From Cardiocondyla obscurior (taxonomy: Eukaryota; Arthropoda; Insecta; Hymenoptera; Formicidae): a DNA stretch of 64,000 nt. The translations under genes and the position numbers were made by a program. Position 1 is the first letter of the stretch; each line of letters begins with the position of its first letter. The DNA is taken from the NCBI RefSeq assembly GCF_019399895.1, contig NC_091872.1, forward strand, positions 3,790,395 to 3,854,394, read 5' to 3'. Of this stretch, positions 49,800-60,763 are shown in pieces. The notes below the pieces were generated by a model, which saw nothing but the letters and a program-made list of their open reading frames with translations, had not been told where the DNA came from and searched no databases.

Positions 49800-52589
49800 G
49801 TTTCTGGCACTGTTTTCCTCCACTCAATTATAATTTCATGTATTCCTTTGTATTTCTTTGTAGATTTTATTTTAAATCACAAAATTTACTGTTTTTTTAT
49901 ATTGTAATCCTTTGATAGTTCTTACAGTAAAAATTTATCACAATGTTGGTTGAGAATAAAATATGATGACGATATGTTAATTGCGTTTTAATATTGTTTC
50001 GTTAGATTCGTACGCACCGTCTTGGTCTAAAATAAATGATCAGCTGTTATCTGTGCCAACACGCGCGCGTCATAGAAATCTAGACGCTTTCGCTATCTAC
50101 TGTCGAGAGTTTGTACTAAACGGCTACAAGTTTTAGTATGACACGGTAAGATGTCAAGTAACGTACCTTTTTAGAGTCTGACTTCTAAAATAAGCAATTA
50201 ATTACAATTCGCGACGACAGCGGCTATCGTACGTAATCCTAGGCGACAGAGACAGGGGATGAAAGAACGGAGAGAAATAAGTCATCGGCAATCCGGCCGG
50301 CGCGGTATTATAATACATACATAAGAAACTCGACGTACACCACGACGCTAAAGTTACGTTCGCTAGCTACCGTTGCCGTATCTGTCTTTCAGGGTAAGTA
50401 CATACCTTTTATTTCATTATATTTTTAAAAATTATACGATCACACATTTATGCAACTTTGACAATTACATCAATGTGATGTTATTTCAATATTATATTTT
50501 TAATATTATATCCGTCAGTGAAATAAGAAAAACAGTAAAAAAAAAATAAAATACAAAACGCGATCGTCATTGTACAGCTTAAGCACATAGATATAAGATT
50601 TGCAAAGAGACCGGCATCCACGCGACAGTAGCGGTGATATCATTGCGTAATGTAGACACGAACGCGCTAATAAAAATTCTAAGAGCGTAATTGAAGGGTA
50701 CATGGTGTTATGAGCGTTAGCGGGAATATTACTTTATTCGCCGGCGTAGCAATAATACTACTCGACGAAGATTATCAAGAGTCTGCGCTAGATTTCCGCC
50801 TCGAGCGTGAAAAGTACAAGAGAGTCCCCCCCCTCACCCCCTCTTTTTCTCTCGCGTAGGATTAATACACCCGAGCAGCCGGAACGGGTGAAGAAACGTG
50901 CTCTTAGCGCGCTGTGTACGTGACGTTATTCTCTCGTTTCTCGTCCTCCTCTTCTACATCATCCAGCCTGGATAGCAACAGCTTCTTTTCCTAAACTCCT
51001 TGCTTTTCCATTCGGCTCTCTCTCCCTCCCCCATCGCACCACTTTCGCTCCTCACAGATCTTCGCTATTGCCGTCTCGCATTACGTTTTGTACAGTTACT
51101 GCGATTGTCGTCCTCCTCTTCTTCCCGCTCCCGCAACGTCGTGCCCGCCCTGTCTCTCTTCCTCTTCGAGATTAAGTCGTACTCTGAGAATAAGGGGAAC
51201 GTGAGGACGAACGCTCTCATTTCCATAGCAACAATCCGGGAAGCACGTTTTCCAAATTAACCCACGCGCTATGCAGAAGTAAACCCATCCCTCCCGCGGC
51301 GTCTTTTGTCCCTTTCGCCGCCTCGCCGAACGATCCTCTCTAGTCATTGCAATTATGTCGCGCGTTAATTTTTGTTCCTGACAAATGTTGTGAGCGCGGG
51401 GACACGAATTGAAATCTCTAATCACCGGTTTAAAGCCGTGTTCAACACCGACGTAACGCAAACAGCATTTACGGCCTCAGCGCCCACCACTGGCATTCCT
51501 AATTGAAAGTAGAAGCACCCCCCTTCCCGCATTCGCCAGACATTAAACAGATCTTGAAGCGGCTCACCCTTAAGCATTTTCTTTAGTTCTTTCTTAAGTC
51601 ACATAAATTTAGCAAATTTAATAATTTACAAACGAGAAACAAACGTGTTTATTTGCAATTTTGCAATAAAAATCTGTGAAGTTTCTTTATAAAAATTTTT
51701 ATGTACAATTGGAGATAATTTAATATTAAAATGTATTTTTAAAGATAAAATATACGGTGTTAATAATTACGACGGCGGTATGGAAATAGTTTATTACTCT
51801 GTACGTTAATTTAAAATGCGAATATCAAACTTTCTCAGCACTTAAAAGATTTTCATACGGTCAATAAAGAGAAAAAGCAGATGCGAGCATAAACGAGAAC
51901 CAGATTCTCAAACTCGCATTTTGAAGAAAATTCAATAAAACCGCCAGGGGCATTAAGAAACTGGATCCTCATCTTTCGTGGGTCCTATCGGCCACGACGA
52001 TCGAGTAAAATTCACGAAGGACAATGGTACGGGTCACTCTCATAAACCAAGTAAGTCGACCTTCTTGGCCATAAAACTCAACTTCGGAGTCTCTTTGTGT
52101 GCGCCTAGCTTCTTCTGAAGTAGAATGTGAAACGCGGCGGGAAAACGTCTTGTGGAAGGTGTTCGGACTGAGATAGAGAAAGGGGAGTTGTATTAAAGAG
52201 TAGGAAGAAGGACGAGCTCGAAAGTAGAAGACGCGAAAGAAAGGCAGAAGCGAAAGGTGCGCAAACACTTCGCCCAAGGACTGGCGCTATAGGCTTTTAC
52301 CTACAACCTTCGCGAAGGCGATTGATTATTTAAGTCCTTCTCTTGGCTTATATACCCAACATTCTCTCCGGTACCTCCCTCGAGACCTCTGTTCCCGGTT
52401 GACCCGTAATCCTTTCTTCTTACTCGCTACCACTCGTATATTTGTAAATTCACAGTCCGCTTCTATCTCGTCACGGCGCACAAAGAAGATACTTTCGTAG
52501 TATCGAAAATCGAAGTCATACCGTCGTTCGATCGGATCGAGACCGAGAGCCCCGTTCGCTATCGCCTTGTCCACCTTTCTCTTTTTCCT

Positions 52590-52619
52590 CGTCGTCGTCG
52601 ACGACGACGACGACGACGT
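52590..52619. repeat. CGT/ACG triplet repeat forming a palindrome
   Basis: Three to four CGT units run directly into six ACG units, giving a perfect inverted repeat centred on TCGA at 52599-52602 and able to fold into a hairpin on either strand. Confidence 0.9.
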
Positions 52620-53384
52620 TGTGGTCGCTGCAATTTTACTCTGTGCAAAGTGCTATACTAGAATTCTTCCTTACCCCCTTCACGTGCCTCAAGCTACGTA
52701 ATGGTTTCGAGCTTTACACCGGGCACGTGCTTCCTTGAATTAAAGACCGTTCTTCGTACCGGTATGCCACACGTGACTATCGTATCACATACAGTTGGAT
52801 CGTATACAAGGGTTTCGCAGCCCCGGAAAAAGTCGTTCGAGCATGAAAACTTCAATGCCAGCGCTATTGCGCTATTGCGAACATTCCGCCGGTGTACACG
52901 TGTGCGTGGCGCGTGTGTGTTACTGTACGTGAATCGGCGCAAACATATCAAAATAAAGGGCTGCGCTTTCGTGGCTTGCAAACAGCACTAACTTTTTCGC
53001 GGATCTCGGTGGATCGAATGCCAATTTCAAAAGCCAATTCGAAGCTCGCCGCGACAGCTCTATGGCTCCGCAATGGAAGACGTAAATATTTTATCGCCTA
53101 GCTATACGTAACGACTACTTTAACGGCACCAACTAGATGGATGTTAAACATCGTGATTTACGAGTATATAGACGCATATCGTATGCTCTAAAAGTATTCT
53201 CTCTCGATAGCATTAGTCGTTAACAAGCGCTTCCCGGCGACGAGGCAGAGACAAATAATTCAAATCTTAACACTTGATTATTAATTATACAGCTAAAGCT
53301 ATTTTATCGGATATAACGAGTATAAATTTTAATTTCTCCGCCGTTACTCTGTGATTAAATTTCTATGATTGCTTTGCAAATAAA

Positions 53385-53523
53385 AAAGAAATTTATAATT
53401 AAATTATAACGATTTATATAACCGTATAATGATAATAAAAAAATTAATCTATTAAAGAAATTTACAATTAAATTATAACGATTTATATAACCGTATAATA
53501 ATAAAAAAAAAATTAATCTATTT
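53385..53523. repeat. 69-bp tandem duplication
   Basis: Two adjacent AT-rich copies (53385-53453 and 53454-53523) differ at only a few positions. Both include ATTATAACGATTTATATAAC and TTAATCTATT. The high identity indicates a recent local duplication. Confidence 0.9.
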
Positions 53524-55396
53524 AATAAATTTATAAAAGTATCTTTTTTTCTCTTATTATCAATATTAATAAAAGATGATAAAATAGAAATAATTCAAAT
53601 CGATTTTTACAAATTCGAAATACCGAAATGGCAATATTCTAAACATGAAAATACGAAATATCAGAATCTCGTTTGGACCAATATTCTCGAATGCGAAAGC
53701 CCTACTCAAGGTCTTACGAAGTTTCCAATCCGGCAGCTTCCCAACTTATCGCGGTTTATACATATACCTATATCTTTATACTTCTGCGGTCAACAAAACA
53801 GTTAACTATCCGGAGAATCTTCCGCGAGGCCGACGACAAATCCCGTTTGTTCCAATGGCATCTCGATTCGTGGTCGATTATATGTATACAGTATACCTTG
53901 TAGAGCTCTTGGATGTACTCTCATCATATCGGCTGGTTCACGAGCAACCAGCGCGAAGGGGGGAAGGCGGAAGGGGTAGAGGGGGGAGGGGGGTTGGACG
54001 AATACATCCGCCTCAAATTGATTGGAATTGTTCCCTGGCTGATATCTTGTTCCTGATGGTTCGTGGCGGCTTCAGATAGACAGTAGGCTGCACCTTGCAC
54101 GCGGTGAGAGGACAACCTCGGTGCTTTGCGTTCGGTTGGGTTAGACCAGGTTAGTTTAGCCCGGGCTATATCCGTCAGACCGCTCCCGTGTGTTTGCGGA
54201 AGGCTGTGGGCGAGTGGAGTAAGGACGAGCAACGACGAAGGGCTTCTTGCTTGGAATTAATTTCGAAGCTTCTACGGAGAGCGCCACTTATCCCACGCTT
54301 ATCGTACCGCTCGATGGAAGGACGCGTTAGCTTCACCGTAGGTGCTCGCAGAAAATGTTGAATGTTTATGTTCCGCACGTTGAGGATCGTAACAAACCCC
54401 AGAGGCAAAAATAAAGCCGGCTCTTTCGTTGCTAGTTATGATTTATATAATATAGCAATCCCATTCTAGAATGTTTTTCAAACTTGCATTTTTCTTTGGT
54501 ATACGGTGCGACATATTGAGACCTGTTCGAACGATCGATTTTACATTATAAACTCCTTGATTTAATAAAATAAATATTAAACTCTTAGAAAAAATTTATG
54601 ATATTATTTAAATAAAATCTTCAATTAATTTGTCTGCATATTTAAAATATACTCGAGTGAATAACTCATATTCATGGACCGATATTTACGATTGTTCCGG
54701 CGTACGGATATTTTGCTCGAAGCATAATTATAAATTACTGTATGATAAATTTACTACCGATGGTAATATGCGATCGTTTGTAAACGTTGACACGCGCATT
54801 AGGAAGTATTACAAGTACAAACCAATATTAATCATCTATCGCGAGATAAATTGACGGCAGTTTATCATATATTTATTTTCTAAATGCAATTAGGATCATG
54901 CAGTATTTTGATAGAAAAATAGTTATTTTTATCACCTCCCGAAAATTATTTATTGGCAATAATAATGAAGCTATTTTATTAAATTTATATTTAATAGTTC
55001 GTTTTGCCATTATTACCAGATGCAATTTTTATCAGACGTCTATTGCAAAAAGTATTAAAAACGACCAACAAAATCAAACGTGGACCTTTACATTTTTTGG
55101 TCCGAAATTGGAAAGCACGTTTTAAATAATTCGTCGGTTCAGCTTACGACTGTAGACCTTATTCATCGTCATTTTTTTAATCACGCTATTTAATAGATTT
55201 AAATCCCATTATTTTTTAACGCGAACGTTTAAACCGAAACCGATTAATTTTATTATCACTGTTGCAGCGAATTTTGGAAAGCAAACAATTAATTTGTTTA
55301 TCAGTCGCAATGAGATACAGCTTAGAGTAAAGTTTTTCACAACCCTCGTTTGTATTATGCATATTTTGCGGCTATCGGAAAAAAGAAACACACGAT

Positions 55397-55530
55397 GTTG
55401 CGGCAATACAAAGTGATGCGTGTAATCACGGCGTCGTTGAGAAATGGTCGACTAACAGGAACATCTGGTGCTTTGAAGCAGAAAACGGGCAAATCTTTCC
55501 TCATTTTTCTCGTTTCCCGCTCGGGACGGT
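55397..55530 (+). repeat. Unknown element T, copy 1
   Basis: First of three diverged, same-orientation copies. Shared blocks are GTAATCACGGC, CGTTGAGAAATGGTCGA and ACATCTGG, followed by a CT-rich part with TCCTC and CTCGT. There is no coding frame common to the copies. Confidence 0.65.
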
Positions 55531-56610
55531 GAGCTTTCTAGTTAGCGCTTCTTTGCCGCGGACATCATAGATTTCCGGGTTTATTTTCATACCGAATAAA
55601 TATGAACCTCCGAGAAATAAAGGAATAATTAAACGAACGTACAAAAGAAATTCGTAACTTACGCGAATGTAACTTTGCGGCGGCGGCTTCCTTGAATTTT
55701 GTCCTCATTTATGTCCTACATATTACGCAAACAGTTTTCCGAGAGCTGGTAATGGAGAACTTCGCGATGGACTCGCTCTTAAGTTTCGAAGTTTTTGTTG
55801 GACAAAGTCGCCGCACTTCGTTTGCGTCTTATCGCGTCGGTAGCAACTACTTCAACCTAGAAAGTTGAACTGGGTCAACGAGTCCGGATTTTCGAAATTT
55901 TCTTTCGCGTTTCTTTTCCGACCTTATTTGTCAACGTTAAGATTTTAAAAGCCACCAATCGAACCATAGTTTTCGAGTTATTGGGAGCCGGATGCGCTAA
56001 CGCGGGGCGGCTGATTTCGCATTTCTCGCACGCGGGGGCTTGCTCGAATGACCCGTTTGGAATTTTCAAAATGATCTGCCAGCCGAGTTGTTTGCATCTC
56101 GTTTGCACCTGGCGAGGAGGAAGAAAGTTTCGGAAATTCTCGGCGGGCACTCGCTCCGCTTCAGATCCGAAGTTTTTTCGATAACTCGAAAATTATGGGT
56201 GCCCAATGGTCGTTTCTCCACATCTGGCCGACGGAAACGACGTGTAAAGCCAAACTTCTGTAGAATCGAAGATTCTGGACAGAAGTCGACTGGTTATATG
56301 TTTTCACAGAAGCTATTGGTAACGGCGGGTATACCCGTAACGTACATGAAAAGGAAATAAAGAAACTTTCCTCGATTTTATATAATCTTAGTGATTAAAT
56401 TCTCTATTTTCGGAGAAAATTATTTCTTTAACGATCGCTTATAAGAGATAATTGCATATATTTACATACTTATTAAAGATTTCTGTAATGCAGTTAATTC
56501 CCGAGCCTATTTTATCGATATTGCAACTGACTTTCAGTTTTCTGAAATGTATTTTTCTTTCGCGTTTAATGCGTGCAATTCATGGTTGCTATAAGGAAGA
56601 AAAGCTCAGG

Positions 56611-56750
56611 ACTTGTAGCAATACGAATTGGTATATGTAATCACGGATTCGTTGAAAAATAGCCAAGCGGCAGAAGCATATGGCGTCCCGGAATCGAAGA
56701 ACACAGCTTTCCTCCACCTTTCTTTTTGATTTCCTCGTCAGCTGGCGCGG
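56611..56750 (+). repeat. Unknown element T, copy 2
   Basis: Aligns with copy 1 (GTAGCAATACGAA, GTAATCACGGATTCGTTG, CAGAAGCATATGG) and with copy 3 over GATTTCCTCGTC. It is the most diverged copy in the middle part. Confidence 0.6.
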
Positions 56751-57270
56751 AGTATAATAATATTTTTGGTTCGAAGGTCGTTACTTCTTAAGTCGTGTGC
56801 CCGAACATTTCTGATATCTAAAGAAATACGCTCTTTCATCGACTTAAAAGCACTCTGCGGAGTAGGTAAAATATTTAAGAAAATCACAACGTGCGGGCAT
56901 ACATGTAATATGGTCCGTAGGTACAGGCTCGTATTGCAAATTTTATACAAACTCATGTCAAAAGAAATTAAATATAAGCGGACTTTTACCAGCGAAGGGA
57001 TATCTACTTTTTAATTCATTCGGCTTTTAATATTAAATAATTCCACGTTCACCGTAAACTTTTGCTAAAGAAAACGTTTTAATTACAAAAAATTTTTTAT
57101 AAGCTGAAACCATATATCGCTATATGCTCACGCGTATACAAGCGTAAGATGATATTATTTCTCGCGAGAGAAATCTTTTGCTCGTGCTTTTTCTAATTTC
57201 GCTTGAATTTCACGAGATCACGTACTAGGACGTAATATAATTTGTCATCTATGAAAAAAACATGAATCTA

Positions 57271-57417
57271 TGGTAGTAAGTGCGGAACGATGCGCGTAAT
57301 CACTGCAACATTGAGAAATAGTCGAGTAGTAGCAGCATCTGGCAAGCCGGACCGGGCCAGGAAGCGAGAGAGGAGCCTCCTCTGGTTTTCTTGTCGATTT
57401 CCTCGTCGTCCTGCGTG
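57271..57417 (+). repeat. Unknown element T, copy 3
   Basis: Shares CGTAATCACTGC, ATTGAGAAATAGTCGAGTAG and GCAGCATCTGG with copies 1 and 2, and GATTTCCTCGTC with copy 2. Spacing is about 1.2 kb from copy 1 to 2 and 0.66 kb from copy 2 to 3. Confidence 0.65.
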
Positions 57418-58597
57418 AACAAGAATAATGCTCTCTCGGCCCGGCACCGGACCTGGTACCAGATGCCGACTCGCTAAGATCGATACACGCTGTTGTTATT
57501 GCGTCCGGAAACGAGTATCGTTTATCTGTGAAAAAGGGGGAAAGAGAGCGAGAGAGGAGAGAACGGCAGGAGTGACGCGGTAGCGGTTCCTATTTCGAAT
57601 CTCGAATTTCAAGATTACTAATGATTCTAAAAATAGAATTTTCAATAACAAAGTTTCCGTTGCAACATAATGAAATACAGAAATGTTGCCCTTCTCGGAT
57701 TAAAAAAAAAAAAAAGAGAGATTTTTTGTTTCTCAAAATCTTACTCAACCAAATCACTTTACGTACGCAATGTATTTACATCTTTTACTCACTGTTTAAG
57801 TAACATATGATGATTATTAAATTAATTTCGGAGTATTTCTATCTGTTATAAATTTTCTTTTTCTTTGATGATTATTTCGATGAGATGCCGAAGTTTTAAA
57901 CTTTCCTCGGTCATAAATTGAAATATTTATATTGTATATTTTGACAATAAGATCCTCCTTTTACGAAACGGGATAGGTCTCTAGAAGTCGTCTGCCGGAA
58001 TCTCCGGGATTTCGAAATATCCTGATATTCTGCCCGATGTCTCCACGGAAGAGATTGGTTCAGAGACGGTACGCAGAAGCCAATGTGATTGTACGTGGAT
58101 ACGAAGGGGATTGCGGCAGGTCACGTCGCGCTTCACTTAAAACAAGTAAAGGCCGTGGCAAAATCGTAGGACGGAACCAGTGGGTAAACGGATAAACCTA
58201 AGCCGAAGGATCTCTGTCCTCCCTCATGATGCGTCTGGCCTATACGTGCTCAACGTTCAGGGCATGTCTTCGACGAAAAATGGTCTCAGCTTCACAGAAT
58301 ATTCTCTATTAGAGTTGTGATACGAGTACAAAAATTTTTTTAACACAGCAGTCCGTTGGCTGTTAGTTACAAGAAGACTAATGGTTCGCGGTCACTCTCT
58401 TTATCTCGAGCAATATTTTTCTCTCGTTTTGAATAAATAGTAAAAATATACTAATAAAAAAGATTATCAAATATCTTTAAATTTTATTGTTAATTCTGAT
58501 ATTCTTATTTTTAATTTTTAAGTATTGAATTTATATATAATTGCTACATTATGTAATGTATCTTATCACTTCGTGAAAAAAAATTTAGCGTTGCACA

Positions 58598-58636
58598 TAT
58601 ATAAACGCGTAGATTACGTTTGTTATACGATCACTT
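58598..58636 (+). promoter_or_regulatory. Candidate TATA box and initiator of the SDR gene
   Basis: TATATAAA at 58598-58605 is followed 33 nt later by TCACTT, an insect initiator-like sequence with the A at 58633. The spacing is slightly longer than usual. A strong GTAAGT donor at 58907 and an acceptor ending at 59081 would remove a 5'-UTR intron and leave the ATG at 59092 ten bases into the next exon. This is inferred from sequence motifs only. Confidence 0.4.
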
Positions 58637-59091
58637 AGCGTCGTTTACAAGAGCTCATCAGTGCCCATTTATATAATGTCTGGCATTAGCCCCACTCGGA
58701 GAGAATGATTCATTGCCAAGATCGTTTCAATAATATTTTGCGCAGTTTGCATTCAACTGTTGGACGTTGATTGCCTTGACACGGTGCATCAATTTTTGTA
58801 TTTCAACGATAACGATTTTCTTTTTTATCGGAACACTGTGATATTTACACTACGCGTTGTGATAAAGTGCTGTTTCGCCGACGATTACAGGCAGAAAATA
58901 TTCCGAGTAAGTATATGCGTTAGTGTTGTTAATCGAAATGCCATTTCCACAAATTCACGGACTGAATATAATGTCGCCGCGATTGTGAATGCTCAAGATT
59001 ACGCTTTTTACGGGGCTGATATTATTTTCGGTTCGGTAGTTATTAGTGGCATGTCAACCACGAGTTACGTCGTACTTGCAGACAGGCAATT

Positions 59092-60687
59092 ATGGATCGT
59101 TGGCTTGGTAAAACCGCAATCGTTACTGGAGCTGCAGCCGGCATCGGCGAAGCAATTACATGTGCTCTTCTGCAAAACGGGGTGAACGTGGTCGCTCTGG
59201 ATGTCCAGAAAGAAGGATTAGCAAAACTTGATGCGGAATGTAAGCGGAAAGGTTTCCCGGGCGTGTTAAATGCCACGTACTGCGATATAAGTTGCGAGGA
59301 CGAAATCGATGCAGTATTTTCACATGTTGAAACGTTAGGCGGCGTGGACATTATGGTCAACAACGCTGGCGTTTGCGATTATTCCCGAGTGATAGGTAAT
59401 TGGGCATCGCGTGTTTATGCAGACTATCACACATAACGTTAAAAAAAAAACTTTTAGATAATTATCAATAATAATTATTTGTATGCCCGTCCATTGTGCA
59501 ACGCGAGTCTGTAATTTGCTCTGTGACCAGCTGTGGAAATATTCTATGTATAATTTTATTATGTGACCGATTTAATATTAATTCAAAGCTGTTAATTTAT
59601 ATGTTTACCGAGTTATTTCGTAAAGTAATAAATATTGAATAATCTATTAAAAGAATGGATGGATATACATTTGTAGATAATTTATGTTAAATGTTAGAGT
59701 ATTAAAAAAAAAAATTTAATTGATACTGGAGTGTAACTACAAAGTTCTTAGAGTCGCTTAAAAACATACCGATCACAAAGTATTATCTCGCCAAGAAAAT
59801 GCACGCTGATATTACAACTTAAATTTTCCCCCATCACTTTGGCGCATTAAAAAAAAATTTTATAAATTACCCTTGTAGAGAGCAACAAGAAGACATTTGA
59901 GAAACTATTAAATATTAATGTTCTCGCGGTTGCTGTATGCACCAACAAAGCGGTACGTTCGATGCGAGAACGAAACGTCGAAGGACATATTTTTAATATC
60001 AACAGGTACGGTTACATATGATTTGTATGTTAATAACGATTGAATTGAAATTCAAGTATTAAATCTTTAATACAAATTATTTGGAAAATACTTTAATAAT
60101 GTTTTTTCTTTTTTTTTCATAAATTATACGAGGACAAAAATTACAAGAATTTAAATACTTATTTCTTGTGCAATATACGTTTTAATATCGATGCTTTTGA
60201 CGTGCAGCGTTCTGGGCCGTCATTTATTATTGACTACTAACATGCCTGATTTTAATCTGTATCCCGCTACTAAGCACGGATCTGTTGCTCTGACTAATGT
60301 AGTGCGTCGAGAATTAGCAGCACTTCAGGTTCCCATTCGAATTACTGTAAGCTAAAATTATTTTTAATGTTATTGCAATTTTTTTAGAAGTTTAAATAAT
60401 TATTATAAACTGTTATTTATCCGATTGTTCTAGGGGATTAATCCCGGTTCTGTAAAAACGAGCATAACCGCGCATTCGGAGACAATGAAAGACTATTTCG
60501 AAAAAGTACCATATATTCTACCGAGAGACATAGCGGACGCGCTTATTTATGCTCTTGGAACGCGACCGGAAGTACAGGTTCGATCGATCGTTATTTCTTC
60601 CTTGATAAATATAGGAAAATTATTTTATGCGTTACTTAATTGCAGATTACGGAGCTTACCATCCAGCATACTGGAGAGCTTCCATGA
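59092..60687 (+). CDS. Short-chain dehydrogenase/reductase (DHRS11/farnesol dehydrogenase-like)
   Basis: Five coding exons: 59092-59395, 59879-60005, 60208-60346, 60434-60577 and 60646-60687. Phases agree and give 251 aa, the normal size for a classical SDR. The cofactor motif TGAAAGIG is at 12-19 and NNAG at 90-93. The catalytic residues are Ser144 (INS), Tyr162 and Lys166 (YPATK), and NPGSV follows the active site. Asp37 at the end of the second strand usually favours NAD(H) over NADP(H). Best matches in memory are insect farnesol dehydrogenase/DHRS11-type cytosolic enzymes that oxidise or reduce alcohols, steroids or isoprenoids; the substrate is not determinable here. The last exon carries only 13 codons. 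No signal peptide or membrane segment is seen, so the protein is probably cytosolic. Confidence 0.93.
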
Positions 60688-60757
60688 AGAATATCTTCGG
60701 TAAGATGCTCGTCTTTTAATGCATCAACAACTTTACACGAAACAAGTTTACGTTAAT

Positions 60758-60763
60758 AATAAA
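60758..60763 (+). terminator. Poly(A) signal of the SDR gene
   Basis: AATAAA lies 71 nt after the stop codon, a typical distance for a short insect 3' UTR. Confidence 0.6.

Larger units (their letters stand above)
49800..58597. other. Intergenic region between syntaxin 17 and the SDR gene
   Basis: The left edge must hold the syntaxin 17 promoter. A strong GTAAGT donor at 50394-50399 could end a plus-strand non-coding first exon. The region also contains a C-rich/CT-rich stretch near 50825-51130, a GTC/GAC palindrome at 52590-52619, a 69-bp tandem duplication at 53385-53523, a G-rich run at 53958-53993 and three diverged copies of an unknown element at 55397, 56611 and 57271. Frames of up to 144 codons were examined and none looked like a protein. 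Confidence 0.55.

Noticed and set aside
50385..50400. Possible recursive splice site (TTTCAGGGTAAGT)
   Set aside because: A ratchet site needs AG directly followed by GT. Here an extra G separates them, and no surrounding plus-strand gene is known.
58760..59185. 141-codon frame overlapping the SDR start
   Set aside because: It overlaps the SDR first exon in another frame and the predicted 5'-UTR intron. The SDR frame has clear motifs and this one has none.
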